From an uncultured Acidobacteriota bacterium (lineage in GTDB: Bacteria; Acidobacteriota; Terriglobia; Terriglobales; Acidobacteriaceae), in NCBI GenBank assembly GCA_903873705.1, contig CAIQPK010000043.1, positions 1 through 59,049 of the forward strand: 59,049 nt of DNA. Direction: 5' to 3'. This document shows positions 1 through 9,133 of this stretch, piece after piece; position 1 is the first letter of the stretch, and each line of letters opens with the position of its first letter. The translations under genes and the position numbers were made by a program. Under the pieces are notes generated by a model. That model saw nothing but the letters and a program-made list of their open reading frames with translations. It did not search any database and was not told the origin of the DNA.

Positions 1-196
1 CCGAAGTGATGGTGATGCCGCGCTCCTGCTCCTGCGCCATCCAGTCCATCACCGCCGCGCCCTCGTGGACCTCACCGATCTTATGCGTCTTGCCTGTGTA
101 GTACAGGATGCGCTCGGTGGTGGTGGTCTTGCCGGCGTCGATGTGAGCCATGATGCCGATGTTGCGGCATTTTGCGAGAGGTACTGTGCGTGCCAC
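1..196 (-). CDS. fusA: Elongation factor G, N-terminal part (runs off the window)
   Basis: Ribosomal translocase GTPase of the cytoplasm. Only the first 65 residues are inside the window. They read [20 protein letters not shown] followed by [11 protein letters not shown], which is the EF-G G1 P-loop, and then the conserved [15 protein letters not shown] stretch that leads into the switch I/G2 region. The only initiator that keeps the usual short N-terminus is GTG at 194-196, preceded by an AAAGGAT ribosome-binding site with about 5 nt spacing. It is the third gene of the str operon after rpsL and rpsG, all on the minus strand; tuf would be expected outside the window. Confidence 0.97.
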   Translation of the reverse strand, partial: MARTVPLAKCRNIGIMAHIDAGKTTTTERILYYTGKTHKIGEVHEGAAVMDWMAQEQERGITITS

Positions 197-238
197 GGTG
201 ATCCTTTACTTTTTGTGCGAGCCGAAACTCGCTTGTTC

Positions 239-306
239 TAAGTTGTTAGTTCTTAGTTGTCAGGGGAGGCAGCTCTTACTAACAACTAAGAACTGCCAAC
301 TAACAA
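239..306 (-). repeat. Imperfect inverted repeat in rpsG-fusA spacer
   Basis: The 117-nt spacer between rpsG and fusA contains a long imperfect inverted repeat. GTTGTTAGTTCTTAGTTGT at about 242-260 faces ACAACTAAGAACT at about 281-293 and AACTAACAAC at 298-307. It can fold into a stem in the str mRNA. The right half, read on the transcript strand, resembles the element in the rpsL-rpsG spacer: both begin GTTGCGGGTT and contain an AGTTCTTA or GGTTCTCA block. There is no U-run, so it is not a simple terminator. A role in mRNA processing or stability, or a mobile REP-like origin, is inference. Confidence 0.6.
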
Positions 307-313
307 CCCGCAA

Positions 314-820
<507 letters not shown>

Positions 821-848
821 TCACGCGGCTGAGCCTGGTGAAACTGTT

Positions 849-920
849 TTCGGTTGTTGGTTATCGGCTCTCGGTTAGCTGGTTCCTTACTGAGAACCGA
901 CAACCGAGAACCCGCAACCC
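849..920 (-). repeat. Imperfect inverted repeat in rpsL-rpsG spacer
   Basis: CGGTTGTTGGTTATCGGCTC at 851-870 and the following CTCGGTTAGCTGGTTC face GAACCGACAACCGAGAACCC at about 894-913 and GCAACCC at 914-920. The arms pair imperfectly over roughly 28 bp and flank a short CTTACTGA loop. On the mRNA strand the sequence begins GGTTGCGGGTTCTCGGTTG, closely resembling the element in the rpsG-fusA spacer. The two look like diverged copies of one hairpin element. Position fits either an S7-responsive regulatory structure or an inserted palindromic repeat. Confidence 0.6.
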
Positions 921-926
921 AAATCT

Positions 927-1310
927 TTACTTCGCCGATGCCTTCGGGCGCTTGGCGCCGTACTTGGAGCGGCTCTGCTTGCGGTTGGCGACGCCGACGG
1001 AGTCGAGCGTGCCGCGAACCACGTGGTAACGCACGCCGGGAAGGTCCTTCACACGGCCGCCGCGGATGAGCACGATCGAGTGCTCCTGCAGGTTGTGGCC
1101 GATGCCCGGGATGTACGTGGTGACTTCAATACCGTTGGTGAGGCGTACACGGGCGACCTTGCGGAGAGCCGAGTTGGGCTTCTTGGGGGTCTGGGTGTAG
1201 ACGCGGGTGCAGACGCCGCGGCGCTGGGGCGATCCCTGCAGGGCGGGCGATGCGGTCTTGTAGCGGGTCGGTGTGCGGCCCTGCTTGACGAGCTGATGGA
1301 ACGTAGGCAC
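927..1310 (-). CDS. rpsL: 30S ribosomal protein S12
   Basis: Decoding-centre protein of the 30S subunit. The product is 127 aa and begins [11 protein letters not shown]. Conserved segments are [18 protein letters not shown] and [20 protein letters not shown], followed by [13 protein letters not shown]. The lysines at the two classical streptomycin-resistance positions (in TPKKPNS and in GGRVKDLPG) are both present, so the predicted state is drug-sensitive. Translation starts at GTG 1308-1310, with GGGAG about 9 nt upstream; no nearby ATG keeps the family N-terminus. It is the first gene of the minus-strand str operon, with a 5' leader that contains a hairpin at 1334-1353. Confidence 0.97.
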   Translation of the reverse strand: MPTFHQLVKQGRTPTRYKTASPALQGSPQRRGVCTRVYTQTPKKPNSALRKVARVRLTNGIEVTTYIPGIGHNLQEHSIVLIRGGRVKDLPGVRYHVVRGTLDSVGVANRKQSRSKYGAKRPKASAK

Positions 1311-1814
1311 TTTATAAAACTCCCTCGGAATTACCCGAATTTCTGTATTCGGGCTCGGTGCAGGGCAGCTCCTTTCGCTCTGCTTTCACACCATCCTTAC
1401 GGACGCGCAAAAGGCGAAGCATGCAAACATGCTCCGGCGAAGTTCTGAATTCTGCACGCGGCCGTACTGCCAACTGCGTGTTTCGTGCGCTTCACTGCTC
1501 AGGTTTGAGACAGGCGACGGTGGCTGGTTTGGGGGCTTTCACCCTGACCGACTCCGTTTCGCGCTGTTCCGGCCCGCATAGCCCTTCCTCATGGGATCCT
1601 CTGTTCTTTCTGAGGGAGGAGGGTGTCGCAGACTCACAGACAGGCTCCGTTGAACTCGACTTACATTCACACGGACGCGTTCCCGGAACTCGCGGAACCT
1701 TCTTACTCTATCAAGGGGCTGGGGCAGCGTCAAGGCGAGGACCGTGCCGTTTCCACGTTTCTCAGTATATTTACGCGGTTAGTATGCCAGAGAGGGCGTG
1801 CTAGGCTTTTCGGC
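1311..1814. promoter_or_regulatory. Divergent intergenic region, str operon leader
   Basis: This 504-nt gap separates rpsL (minus) from the S9 peptidase gene (plus). A 7-bp hairpin, CCCGAAT-N6-ATTCGGG at 1334-1353, lies just upstream of the rpsL ribosome-binding site. The only notably AT-rich patch is at about 1760-1795 (CAGTATATTTACGCGG then TTAGTATGCC), which is the likeliest place for the divergent promoters, but I cannot identify convincing -35 boxes. No RNA gene or small ORF with family features is visible; open frames here look like composition artefacts. Confidence 0.4.
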
Positions 1815-3809
1815 ATGATGATTTTTGCTCGATCCGCCCGCCTGACCGTCTTTTTGGCTGCTTTTTGCTGTCTTCTCACCGTTTCAGGATCAGCCCAGCG
1901 GGGGGGAGGGCGGATAAAGCAGCCGGGAAGTGTGGCGGTATCACCGGACGGGGCGCTGGTGGCGTGGGGCCTGCGCGCCGCGGGCGGCTCGGAGCTGCAT
2001 GTGACAGAGCTGGCAGGCGGAGCGGCGGGCAAGGACAAGTTGGTGTCGCCCGGCAACGGGGAGTGCTCGAGCACCGTGCCCATATGGTCGCCCGATGGCC
2101 AGTGGCTGGCGTATAGCGCCTATTGCGGCGAGCGTGGGCAGTCGCAGATTTTCCTGTGGTCGCGGGCGACAGGCGAGAGCAAGCAGTTGACGCACGTAAC
2201 CGGGCTATTCAAACAGCTGGCGTGGTCGCCGGATGGAAAAGAGATCGGTTTCCTGTTTGTGGAGAATGCGACGCGCTCGGCCGGGGCGCTCGACGCGATG
2301 AAGCCCTGGGATGGCGTGATTGGCGAGGACGGGGTTGAAATTCAGCGGCTGTGTGCCGTGGATGTGCCGAGCGGCACGGGCCACTGGGTGACCTCGCCCA
2401 AGCTCCACGTTTATGAGTGGGATTGGGCGCCGGACTCGAAGCAGGTGGCCTTTATTGCCGCTCCGCCGCCAGGTGAGAACACGTGGTGGGTGGCGAAACT
2501 GTACACGCAGTCGGCAGGATCGGATGAAACGGCTGTTCTGGACCCGCAGAAGGTAGCCGGCGAGCTGCACGGGCTGCAGATGGCGGTGCCGCGGTGGTCG
2601 CCGGACGGGAAGAAGATTGCGTTCATTGGCGGGTTGATGAGCGACCAGGGTTCAACGGGCGGGGATGTCTGGGTCGTCGATGCAAGAGGCGGAGCGCCGG
2701 TGGATGTGACGGCGGGGATCGACGGTACGCCGGTGTTTGAGAGCTGGATTGATAACGGGAAGATCGGGTTTGTAGAAGACCGGCGTGGGCATATGGTACT
2801 GCCGGATTACGACGTGGCGACGCGGAAGCTGATTCCCGGAAGCGCTGTCGATCTGGGGGAGGTATCGATTTCCGGTGGACAGATCAAGGGAGCTGTTTCG
2901 TTTGGTGTGGGGAAGACCGGCCTGGTGTTTGGGATGGTGAAGCAGGGCGTGGCCACAGCTCCGGAAGTTTGGGCTGGGCCACTGGACGATGTGACGCACC
3001 TGAAGCAGCTGACGCACCTGAACGACGGAGCCAAGCCGCCGGCGCGGACGGAGTCGATGGAGTGGGAGAACGAAGGCTTCCATGTGCAGGGGTGGCTGAC
3101 TTATCCGGCGAATTATGACCCAGCGAAGAAGTATCCGATGATTGTGACGGTGCACGGCGGGCCGTCGTCGTCGGTTGGGGCGCGGTTTGGAGGTGGAAAT
3201 TGGGCGCAACTGGGGTATTTTGAGTTCCAACCAAATCCGCGGGGAAGCTTTGGGCAGGGTGAGGCATTTACCAAGGCCAATCGCAAGGATTTTGGCTATG
3301 GCGACCTCAGGGACATACTGGCGGGTGTGGACGCCATTGAGAAGAAGCTGCCCATCGACGACAAGCGGCTGGGCATGACGGGATGGAGCTACGGCGGCTT
3401 CATGTCGATGTTTGCGCCGACCCAGACGCAGCGCTTCCGGGCGATTGTGGCGGGTGCGGGCATCAGCGACTGGCAGAGCTACTACGGCGAGAACTCGATT
3501 GACCAGTGGATGATTCCCTTCTTTGGGGCGAGCGTTTATGACGATGCCAAGGCCTACGCGAAGAGTTCGGCGATTGAGTTCATAAAGAAGGTGAAGACGC
3601 CCATGTTGATTATCGTGGGCGACCGCGACGGCGAGTGCCCGGCGCCGCAGAGTTTCGAAATGTGGCATGCGCTGCGGGACCAGGGCGTGAAGACACAGCT
3701 GGTGATTTATCCGAACGAGGGCCACGGGTTTCGCGATCCGAAGCATATTGCGGACCGGGACAAACGGACAGCGCAGTGGTTTGCGGAGAATATGCCGGCT
3801 GGAGAGTAG
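1815..3809 (+). CDS. Secreted S9 (prolyl oligopeptidase/acylaminoacyl-type) serine peptidase
   Basis: Predicted exported serine exopeptidase or oligopeptidase of 664 aa. The start at ATG 1815 gives a signal peptide (MMIFARSARLTVFLAAFCCL, cleavage near GSAQ); the frame is open further upstream but that part looks non-coding. Residues 30-410 hold WD40-like PD40 blades with WSPDGQWLAYSA, WSPDGKEIGFLF and WSPDGKKIAFIG, the substrate-gating beta-propeller. The C-terminal alpha/beta-hydrolase has the nucleophile elbow GWSYGG (Ser525), Asp605 in VGDRDGECPA and His637 in NEGHGF. All triad residues are present. The downstream DUF2809 gene starts 2 nt after its stop, implying translational coupling. 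The exact peptide substrate cannot be assigned. Confidence 0.92.
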   Translation: MMIFARSARLTVFLAAFCCLLTVSGSAQRGGGRIKQPGSVAVSPDGALVAWGLRAAGGSELHVTELAGGAAGKDKLVSPGNGECSSTVPIWSPDGQWLAYSAYCGERGQSQIFLWSRATGESKQLTHVTGLFKQLAWSPDGKEIGFLFVENATRSAGALDAMKPWDGVIGEDGVEIQRLCAVDVPSGTGHWVTSPKLHVYEWDWAPDSKQVAFIAAPPPGENTWWVAKLYTQSAGSDETAVLDPQKVAGELHGLQMAVPRWSPDGKKIAFIGGLMSDQGSTGGDVWVVDARGGAPVDVTAGIDGTPVFESWIDNGKIGFVEDRRGHMVLPDYDVATRKLIPGSAVDLGEVSISGGQIKGAVSFGVGKTGLVFGMVKQGVATAPEVWAGPLDDVTHLKQLTHLNDGAKPPARTESMEWENEGFHVQGWLTYPANYDPAKKYPMIVTVHGGPSSSVGARFGGGNWAQLGYFEFQPNPRGSFGQGEAFTKANRKDFGYGDLRDILAGVDAIEKKLPIDDKRLGMTGWSYGGFMSMFAPTQTQRFRAIVAGAGISDWQSYYGENSIDQWMIPFFGASVYDDAKAYAKSSAIEFIKKVKTPMLIIVGDRDGECPAPQSFEMWHALRDQGVKTQLVIYPNEGHGFRDPKHIADRDKRTAQWFAENMPAGE

Positions 3810-3811
3810 CG

Positions 3812-4228
3812 GTGGCTTCGGCGATCCCTCGGCGCTGGATGTGCACCGGCATTGGCCTGTCGCTGATACCGGTGGGTGTGGCGTGGCGGATGGTGCCGCT
3901 CCATCTTCCGTCGTTTTGGTACAAATACGGCGGATCGGTACTCTGGGCGGCGATGGTGTACTGGCTGGTGGCCGCCATTCTGCCGAGGATCCCAGCTGTG
4001 GGGGTCGGTTTGATGGCAGGAGCACTCATAGCCGGGATTGAATTCAGCAGGCTGTATCACGCGCCTGTGATCGACGCGTTTCGGCTGACGCTGGCGGGGA
4101 AGCTGATTCTGGGCCGATTCTTCTCTCTGCGTAATATTGTGGCGCATTGGCTGGCGATCACGGTGGCGGCGATGGCGGACGGGCTGTGGAACGCCCGTCA
4201 CCGCCAAGGGGTACATCCGGCGGTTTGA
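3812..4228 (+). CDS. DUF2809 family small membrane protein
   Basis: Predicted integral membrane protein of about 138 aa with four hydrophobic helices. The pattern GLSLIPVGVAWRM, then YGGSVLWAAMVYWLVAAILP, then IAGIEFSRLYHAP and LTLAGKLILGRFFSLRNIVAH is typical of DUF2809 proteins, whose function is unknown. I choose GTG 3812, which lies 2 nt after the peptidase stop and has GGAGAG about 6-8 nt upstream; the open frame continues upstream inside the peptidase gene but that segment is an out-of-frame shadow. An ATG at 3839 is the alternative start. Confidence 0.75.
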   Translation: MASAIPRRWMCTGIGLSLIPVGVAWRMVPLHLPSFWYKYGGSVLWAAMVYWLVAAILPRIPAVGVGLMAGALIAGIEFSRLYHAPVIDAFRLTLAGKLILGRFFSLRNIVAHWLAITVAAMADGLWNARHRQGVHPAV

Positions 4229-4373
4229 GGCGTCTAAGAGAGAGCATTTCAAGACGTCCTGGATTGCCTCTGATTTGCCCATTGCTCCGAGCACCTTCTA
4301 CACTGGAGCTTCGGCAATTCAGAGTTTGCGGTTTGACCGTTCAGCTTGAGTTCCGGTTGGACGGGGAGGTTCG

Positions 4374-6932
4374 ATGCGGCGGTTTGTCAGTCTAGCGGTT
4401 CTGCTCTTTTTTACGGTCCCTTTTGGCGCGTCCATGGTGGGCTGCGGCAGTAAGACGGTCACGGTTTTTTGCAATGGCGGCGACTCAGGACCGGTCGTGG
4501 GCCAGGTGAAGAGTATTACCCTTTCTCCCGCCTTTGCCACGTTCGGCGAATCGATTGACTTCGGGCAGATCGGCAGCGCATTGAGTGCGACCGCTGTGGA
4601 TTGCAAGGGTTCGCAGGTTTCGGTAAACCGGTATGTGTTTGCAACCACGGACATGAGCTTTGCCGACATCAACCCCTCCACGGGCTCGGTGTGCGGCGGC
4701 ACGTGGAATCGCAACACGGGCGGCGGCATTCCTGACTACACACTTTGCACCACGCCCGTGAATCCTCCGGCCAACACCGTGGCCTATGTGACCGCGACCG
4801 CTGACGGCGCGGTGAGCAATGCGATCCCGGTTTACGTGCATCCGGTGGTGACCAGCATAGTGCTGGGATCTCCATCGCCGACGGCGTCGAGTTTCGGCGT
4901 AACGGGTTATTCGATCGGCAGCGCGAGCACGACGTTTACGGCGTCGAGCGCACCCTTTATCGGTAGCGCGGTTACGCTTTCGGGCTTCCCGACTTCAACG
5001 TTTTTGAATGGCCAGCAGGTGACGGTGACGTCATCGGCTACCAACAGTTTTACCGTGGCAACGACCTTCGGCAAGGCGGTTTCAACCGCACCTGTAACGG
5101 AAGCCGGTACGGCGACCTCCAGCAGCGCGGTCTGCCTGGCGACGAGCGACCCGGCAACCAACTGCTGCCCAGTTTCGACGACCGCGGTGTTGACGGCTCC
5201 GGCGTACACGGGAACCTCGTGCCTGTCGCAGCGTACCAGCGCGCAGCTGACGGCGCGGGCTTATCAAAACGGAACGGTGAACCCGAGCGACAACCTGACG
5301 TGCCGGATCGGGCATTTGCAGTATTCAGCGCAGAACTCGTCGGTGCTGACAATTGACCAGAACGGTGTTGCTACCGCGGCACAGCCGGGGTCGACAATCA
5401 TTACGGCATCGATTGCGACATCGGGTTCGGGCGGTGCAGCAGGCTTCTTCTCCACGTGTCCGCCAGCATCGATTGCGCTGGCGATTCCGGGAACGACTGC
5501 GACCAGCCAGAACGTGAACGTGAATACCAGCCAGCCGCTGACCGCAACCGTGGTAGACACCAATAACGTGGTGCTGACCGGCATCAACCTGACGTACGTG
5601 TCCACTACCCCGACGACGATTCCGGCAGGCTCGGGCACGGTGACACCGGCGTTTCCGGGGTCGGCGACAATTACGGCAGAGTGCCTTCCACCGGCCTGCA
5701 ACTCGGCTCCGATCAGCCAGGCGGGCGTATTCGGTAACGGCAAGACGGTGACCTCAAACGGCATCCAGATTACGTCGCCCGGAACGAATGCTACGGTGCT
5801 GTACATAGCGAGCACGCAGTCGCAGTACCTGCTGCCGGTGGATTTTTCCACCAACCAGCAGGGCACGCTGGTCAAGCTGCCCTATGTACCGAACTCTATG
5901 GTGCTCGCCAATGACGGCGGCACATTGTTCCTGGGAAGTACGACGGCGATGATGTCGGTTTCGGCGACAAACTTCCAAGTGACAAACACGTCACTGGGCG
6001 CAGCCGGGACGGTGCTTTCGATTTCTCCCAACAGCCAGACCCTTGTGGTAACAGATCCCGTGCGGAAGACGGTATCGCTGGTGACCGCCACGGGATCGAC
6101 GGAAACAACGACCGGGGGCGTGGGCACGAGCGCGCAGTGGTCACCGGATAGCTCGACGGTGTACATCACCGCACAGAACAATCAGCTGCTTGTTCACTCG
6201 GATTACAACGGCTGGTACACCATTCCTACGAGCGTCCAGTACGTGGATGTGGCCACGACGATTCCGAGTGTCGGTGCCTTCTTCGCCACGAACACGAACA
6301 TCACCGAGGCGCGGAGCTACTGCCCGGTGACAACGGTGACTCCCGGCACGCCGCCGGTGGCTACCAACATTTATGACCCCGTGGCCAATGACACGGCGGT
6401 GCAAAACGATCACCTCGCGGCGACAAACGATGGCAACCACATCCTTGGTGCGACGGTGAGCGGTGGCGCGACACTGAATGATATTGCCGTAACGATTCCC
6501 TCGTCGGCTCTGCGGTGCTCCACAGCTCCAACGCCGGTGACGTTCGGTACAACGTTCACGCAGCACCCGCTGGTGGGTGCCGCAGCGACAGCCATTACGG
6601 GCGTGGTGCCGGCGAGCAACTCGGCGCTGGCTTTTGTGACGTACACGGGAACCGGTGGCATCCTGCCGGAGTACATTCCGGGTACGGGCGCGGTGGTGCC
6701 CGTCGTGCTCAGCGGTGGCGCAACTGCCCCGGTGGCCGGTGTCTTCAGCACGGATAACACGACGTTCTTTACGGGAACTTCAGGCGACAACCAGGTGCAT
6801 CTGATCAGCGTGACCGGAACCACGGCAGCCGACCAGCCGACCAAGGTGATCGCGCCTAAACTGCCGGATGGGAATGGCAACACTGTGGTGCCGAACCTGA
6901 TCGCGCAGCGGCCGAAGAAGTCGACAACGTAG
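4374..6932 (+). CDS. Large Ig-like-domain lipoprotein
   Basis: Predicted outer-surface lipoprotein of 852 aa. The N-terminus MRRFVSLAVLLFFTVPFGAS is followed by MVGC, an acceptable lipobox. Residues 40-500 are Ser/Thr/Ala-rich and contain bacterial Ig-like (BIG2-type) segments such as SSVLTIDQNGVATAAQPGST and SGTVTPAFPGSATITAECLP. Residues 510-850 resemble a beta-propeller (repeats such as LPYVPNSMVLANDGGTLFLG and SPNSQTLVVTDPVRKTVSLV). Many Acidobacteria carry such proteins and their role is unknown; binding or scaffolding at the cell surface is inference. A strong bidirectional terminator follows immediately. Confidence 0.8.
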   Translation: MRRFVSLAVLLFFTVPFGASMVGCGSKTVTVFCNGGDSGPVVGQVKSITLSPAFATFGESIDFGQIGSALSATAVDCKGSQVSVNRYVFATTDMSFADINPSTGSVCGGTWNRNTGGGIPDYTLCTTPVNPPANTVAYVTATADGAVSNAIPVYVHPVVTSIVLGSPSPTASSFGVTGYSIGSASTTFTASSAPFIGSAVTLSGFPTSTFLNGQQVTVTSSATNSFTVATTFGKAVSTAPVTEAGTATSSSAVCLATSDPATNCCPVSTTAVLTAPAYTGTSCLSQRTSAQLTARAYQNGTVNPSDNLTCRIGHLQYSAQNSSVLTIDQNGVATAAQPGSTIITASIATSGSGGAAGFFSTCPPASIALAIPGTTATSQNVNVNTSQPLTATVVDTNNVVLTGINLTYVSTTPTTIPAGSGTVTPAFPGSATITAECLPPACNSAPISQAGVFGNGKTVTSNGIQITSPGTNATVLYIASTQSQYLLPVDFSTNQQGTLVKLPYVPNSMVLANDGGTLFLGSTTAMMSVSATNFQVTNTSLGAAGTVLSISPNSQTLVVTDPVRKTVSLVTATGSTETTTGGVGTSAQWSPDSSTVYITAQNNQLLVHSDYNGWYTIPTSVQYVDVATTIPSVGAFFATNTNITEARSYCPVTTVTPGTPPVATNIYDPVANDTAVQNDHLAATNDGNHILGATVSGGATLNDIAVTIPSSALRCSTAPTPVTFGTTFTQHPLVGAAATAITGVVPASNSALAFVTYTGTGGILPEYIPGTGAVVPVVLSGGATAPVAGVFSTDNTTFFTGTSGDNQVHLISVTGTTAADQPTKVIAPKLPDGNGNTVVPNLIAQRPKKSTT

Positions 6933-6942
6933 GTTGCAATTT

Positions 6943-6988
6943 CAGACATAGAAAAGGCCCTCCGGTTGGAGGGCTTTTTCTATGTCTG
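6943..6988. terminator. Bidirectional rho-independent terminator
   Basis: CAGACATAGAAAAGGCCCTC plus C (6943-6963) pairs with GGAGGGCTTTTTCTATGTCT plus G (6968-6988) around a GGTT loop: a 21-bp stem with one G-U. A-rich and T-rich tracts inside the stem allow termination in both directions. It separates the convergent lipoprotein gene and nusB. Confidence 0.88.
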
Positions 6989-6997
6989 GAAGGGCTC

Positions 6998-7423
6998 TTA
7001 GAGCTTGAGGCGAAATTCGAGCAGGTGGCGGGCGATGGCATCGAGGACGCCGTTGAGGAACTGCGTGGACTCGGGAGCGGCGTAGCGGCGAGCTACTTCG
7101 AGAGTCTCGTTGATGATGACAGCACCGGGCGTCTTGGGGTAGGCGAGCATCTCGGCCACGGCCGTGCGGAGCAGGTTGCGGTCGACGACCGGCATGCGCT
7201 CGATGCGCCAGTTCTGCGCGAACCTCTCGATGAGTGCATCGATCTCTTCTTCGCGCGTGGTGGCCACGCGGTGCAGGTCATCGGCGAAGCCACGGGTTTC
7301 GTCGTCGACGTCGTCGCGCGAGTCCCAGAAGAGCCGTTCGACTTCTTCAGGCTTCTGTTTCCCAAGGTCGCCCTGGAAGAGCATCTGCATGGCGAGTTCG
7401 CGGGATTTACGGCGTGTACCCAT
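6998..7423 (-). CDS. nusB: Transcription antitermination factor NusB
   Basis: All-helical RNA-binding protein that, with S10 (NusE), binds boxA of rRNA leaders. The 141 aa match the family length. The N-terminus MGTRRKSRELAMQMLFQGDL is the conserved arginine-rich helix, and the C-terminal NETLEVARRYAAPESTQFLN with GVLDAIA is the classical NusB ending. It overlaps the stop of ribH by one base (TAATG), so translation is coupled; ribH-nusB is a common bacterial pair. Confidence 0.96.
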   Translation of the reverse strand: MGTRRKSRELAMQMLFQGDLGKQKPEEVERLFWDSRDDVDDETRGFADDLHRVATTREEEIDALIERFAQNWRIERMPVVDRNLLRTAVAEMLAYPKTPGAVIINETLEVARRYAAPESTQFLNGVLDAIARHLLEFRLKL

Positions 7424-8289
7424 TACTTTTTCTCCGCGATCTGCTGCTGGATGGAGGCCATTTCGATGGCGGCGATGGCGGCTTCAAAGCCCTTGTTGCC
7501 CGCCTTGAGACCGGCGCGGTCGAGAGCCTGCTCCAGGTTTTCGCAGGTGAGGACGCCGAAGGCGTGGGGGATGCCGGTCTCCTGCTGCGACTGGCCGATG
7601 CCGCGCGAGACCTCGTTGTAGATGGCCTCGTAGTGCGCGGTTTCTCCGCGGAGCAGCACCCCGAGCGTGATGATGCCGGCGAAGCGCTTGGTTTCGGCGA
7701 GCGAGCGGGCGGCGCTGGGGATCTCCCATGCACCGGGGACGCGGACGATCTCGATGTCAGCGAGGGAGCAGCCGCTGCGGCGGAGGGCGTCGATCGAGCC
7801 CTGCAACAGGCGGTCGGTGATGACGGCGTTCCAGCGAGCGACAACGATGGCGAACTTGCGGCCAGAGGCGGAGAGATCGCCCTCAATGGCGATGGGCCTG
7901 CCGTGCGTGACGCTTTCGGACTGCCAGAAACCGAGCTGCAGGTTGGGCGCGAGGGTGACGGTGAAGAGGCGCGAGTTCCAGTGTGTGGCAGCGACCGCCG
8001 TGAGCGCGGTGGGAACTTCTTCGGCGCGGAAGTGCGCCTGCATCCAGTGCAGGACAATGTCGAAGACAGCGTCGAGCTGCGTGACTTCAATCAGCACAGG
8101 TGGCACCGCAGGAGCGCGGCCGGTGATGAGTTCGAGGTTGCCGACGGGCGCGAGGAAGGCGGAGCCGCGGCCGGTGGCATCGGTCCAGCCCTTGCCGGGC
8201 TCGAAGCCGAGGGCGGCGAAGAGGCTGGTGAGCTTGTCGAAGGCGTCGCCCGAGGCTACGGGGGCGACCAGCGTCATTCCCTTGATCAT
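7423..8289 (-). CDS. ribH: 6,7-dimethyl-8-ribityllumazine synthase with extra N-terminal glyoxalase-like domain
   Basis: Penultimate riboflavin enzyme, condensing 3,4-dihydroxy-2-butanone 4-phosphate with the ribitylamino-pyrimidine. The protein is 288 aa, whereas RibH is normally 150-160 aa. Residues 145-275 are the complete lumazine synthase: FAIVVARWNAVITDRLLQGS, VRVPGAWEIPSAAR and GVLLRGETAHYEAIYNEVSR (with the conserved catalytic His), ending NLEQALDRAGLKAGNKGFEA. Residues 1-125 look like a vicinal-oxygen-chelate fold in two halves (VAPVASGDAFDKLTSLFAAL, then GSAFLAPVGNLELITGR, later VLIEVTQLDAVFDIVLHWM and LFTVTLAPNLQLGF). The frame is continuous, so it appears a true fusion, although an internal start for RibH alone is not excluded. 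It is coupled to nusB and divergent from the enoyl-CoA hydratase gene. Confidence 0.88.
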   Translation of the reverse strand: MIKGMTLVAPVASGDAFDKLTSLFAALGFEPGKGWTDATGRGSAFLAPVGNLELITGRAPAVPPVLIEVTQLDAVFDIVLHWMQAHFRAEEVPTALTAVAATHWNSRLFTVTLAPNLQLGFWQSESVTHGRPIAIEGDLSASGRKFAIVVARWNAVITDRLLQGSIDALRRSGCSLADIEIVRVPGAWEIPSAARSLAETKRFAGIITLGVLLRGETAHYEAIYNEVSRGIGQSQQETGIPHAFGVLTCENLEQALDRAGLKAGNKGFEAAIAAIEMASIQQQIAEKK

Positions 8290-8344
8290 GTGTTCGATTG
8301 TATCGTCTGGGGTGTGTGCTTACGGATGTGAGAGCGAGGGACAG

Positions 8345-9133
8345 ATGAGTGATGTATCGCAGTTTGCAACGCTGCTGCTGGGTGTGGATGGACCGATTGC
8401 CACAGTGACGCTGAACCGGCCCGAGGTGCTGCATGCGCTGAACGCGCCGATGTTCGACGAACTGGAGCGCGTTTTTGCGGCTCTGGATGCGGACGATAGC
8501 GTCCGCGTCGTACTGCTGACCGGTGCGGGCGAGCGAGCCTTCGCGGCCGGGGCGGACATCCGCGGCCTGACAGAGACAGACGCCGAGTCCGGCCGCAAGG
8601 TATCGGACCGAGGGCAGGCAGTGATGCGCCAGATTGAGCTTTGCCGCAAGCCGGTGATCGCCTGCGTGAACGGCGCGGCGCTGGGTGGAGGATGCGAGCT
8701 CGCCATGGCCTGCACGCTCCGCATCGCGAGCGACACGGCGAAGATGGGGTTGCCGGAGGTAAAGCTGGGGCTTATCCCCGGCTATGGGGGGACGCAGCGG
8801 CTGGTGCGGCTGGTGGGTCGCGGCGCGGCGTTGAAGATGATGCTGACCGGGGTGTTGGTGGGGGCGGAGGAAGCGCTGCGCCTGGGGCTGGTGCAGGAGG
8901 TGGCGCCGGCCGCCGAGCTGATGGCACGAGCGCGGGCTTTGGCCACCGTCATCGCCGGGATGGCGCCGCTGGCCGTCGAGGGGGTGCTGGAGGCGGTGGA
9001 ACACGGCAGCTCGCTTGAGAACGGGCTGCTGGCGGAGGCCCACATCTTTGGGCGGCTATGCGGCACAGCCGATAAGCAGGAGGGGCTGACGGCCTTCCTC
9101 GAAAAGCGAAAGGCAGTCTGGAGCGGCCGTTAG
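8345..9133 (+). CDS. Enoyl-CoA hydratase/isomerase family protein
   Basis: Crotonase-fold enzyme of 262 aa, probably hydrating 2-enoyl-CoA in beta-oxidation. Start ATG 8345 gives MSDVSQFATLLLGVDGPIAT. The oxyanion-hole segments AFAAGADIRGL and VNGAALGGGCELAMAC are intact, and both catalytic glutamates are present (in GGGCELA and in GLPEVKLGLIPGYGGTQRLV), favouring hydratase over isomerase or decarboxylase relatives. It is divergent from ribH (55 nt between starts), and its last 4 bases overlap the 3' end of the convergent gene at 9130. The true substrate is not predictable. Confidence 0.92.
   Translation: MSDVSQFATLLLGVDGPIATVTLNRPEVLHALNAPMFDELERVFAALDADDSVRVVLLTGAGERAFAAGADIRGLTETDAESGRKVSDRGQAVMRQIELCRKPVIACVNGAALGGGCELAMACTLRIASDTAKMGLPEVKLGLIPGYGGTQRLVRLVGRGAALKMMLTGVLVGAEEALRLGLVQEVAPAAELMARARALATVIAGMAPLAVEGVLEAVEHGSSLENGLLAEAHIFGRLCGTADKQEGLTAFLEKRKAVWSGR

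Noticed and set aside
2652-4025. 457-aa minus-strand open frame opposite the S9 peptidase
   Set aside because: Arg/Pro/His-rich antisense product with no motif; the plus-strand peptidase has a full catalytic triad.
8290-8344. FMN riboswitch before ribH
   Set aside because: Only 55 nt separate ribH and the divergent hydratase gene, too short, and no RFN core sequence is visible.
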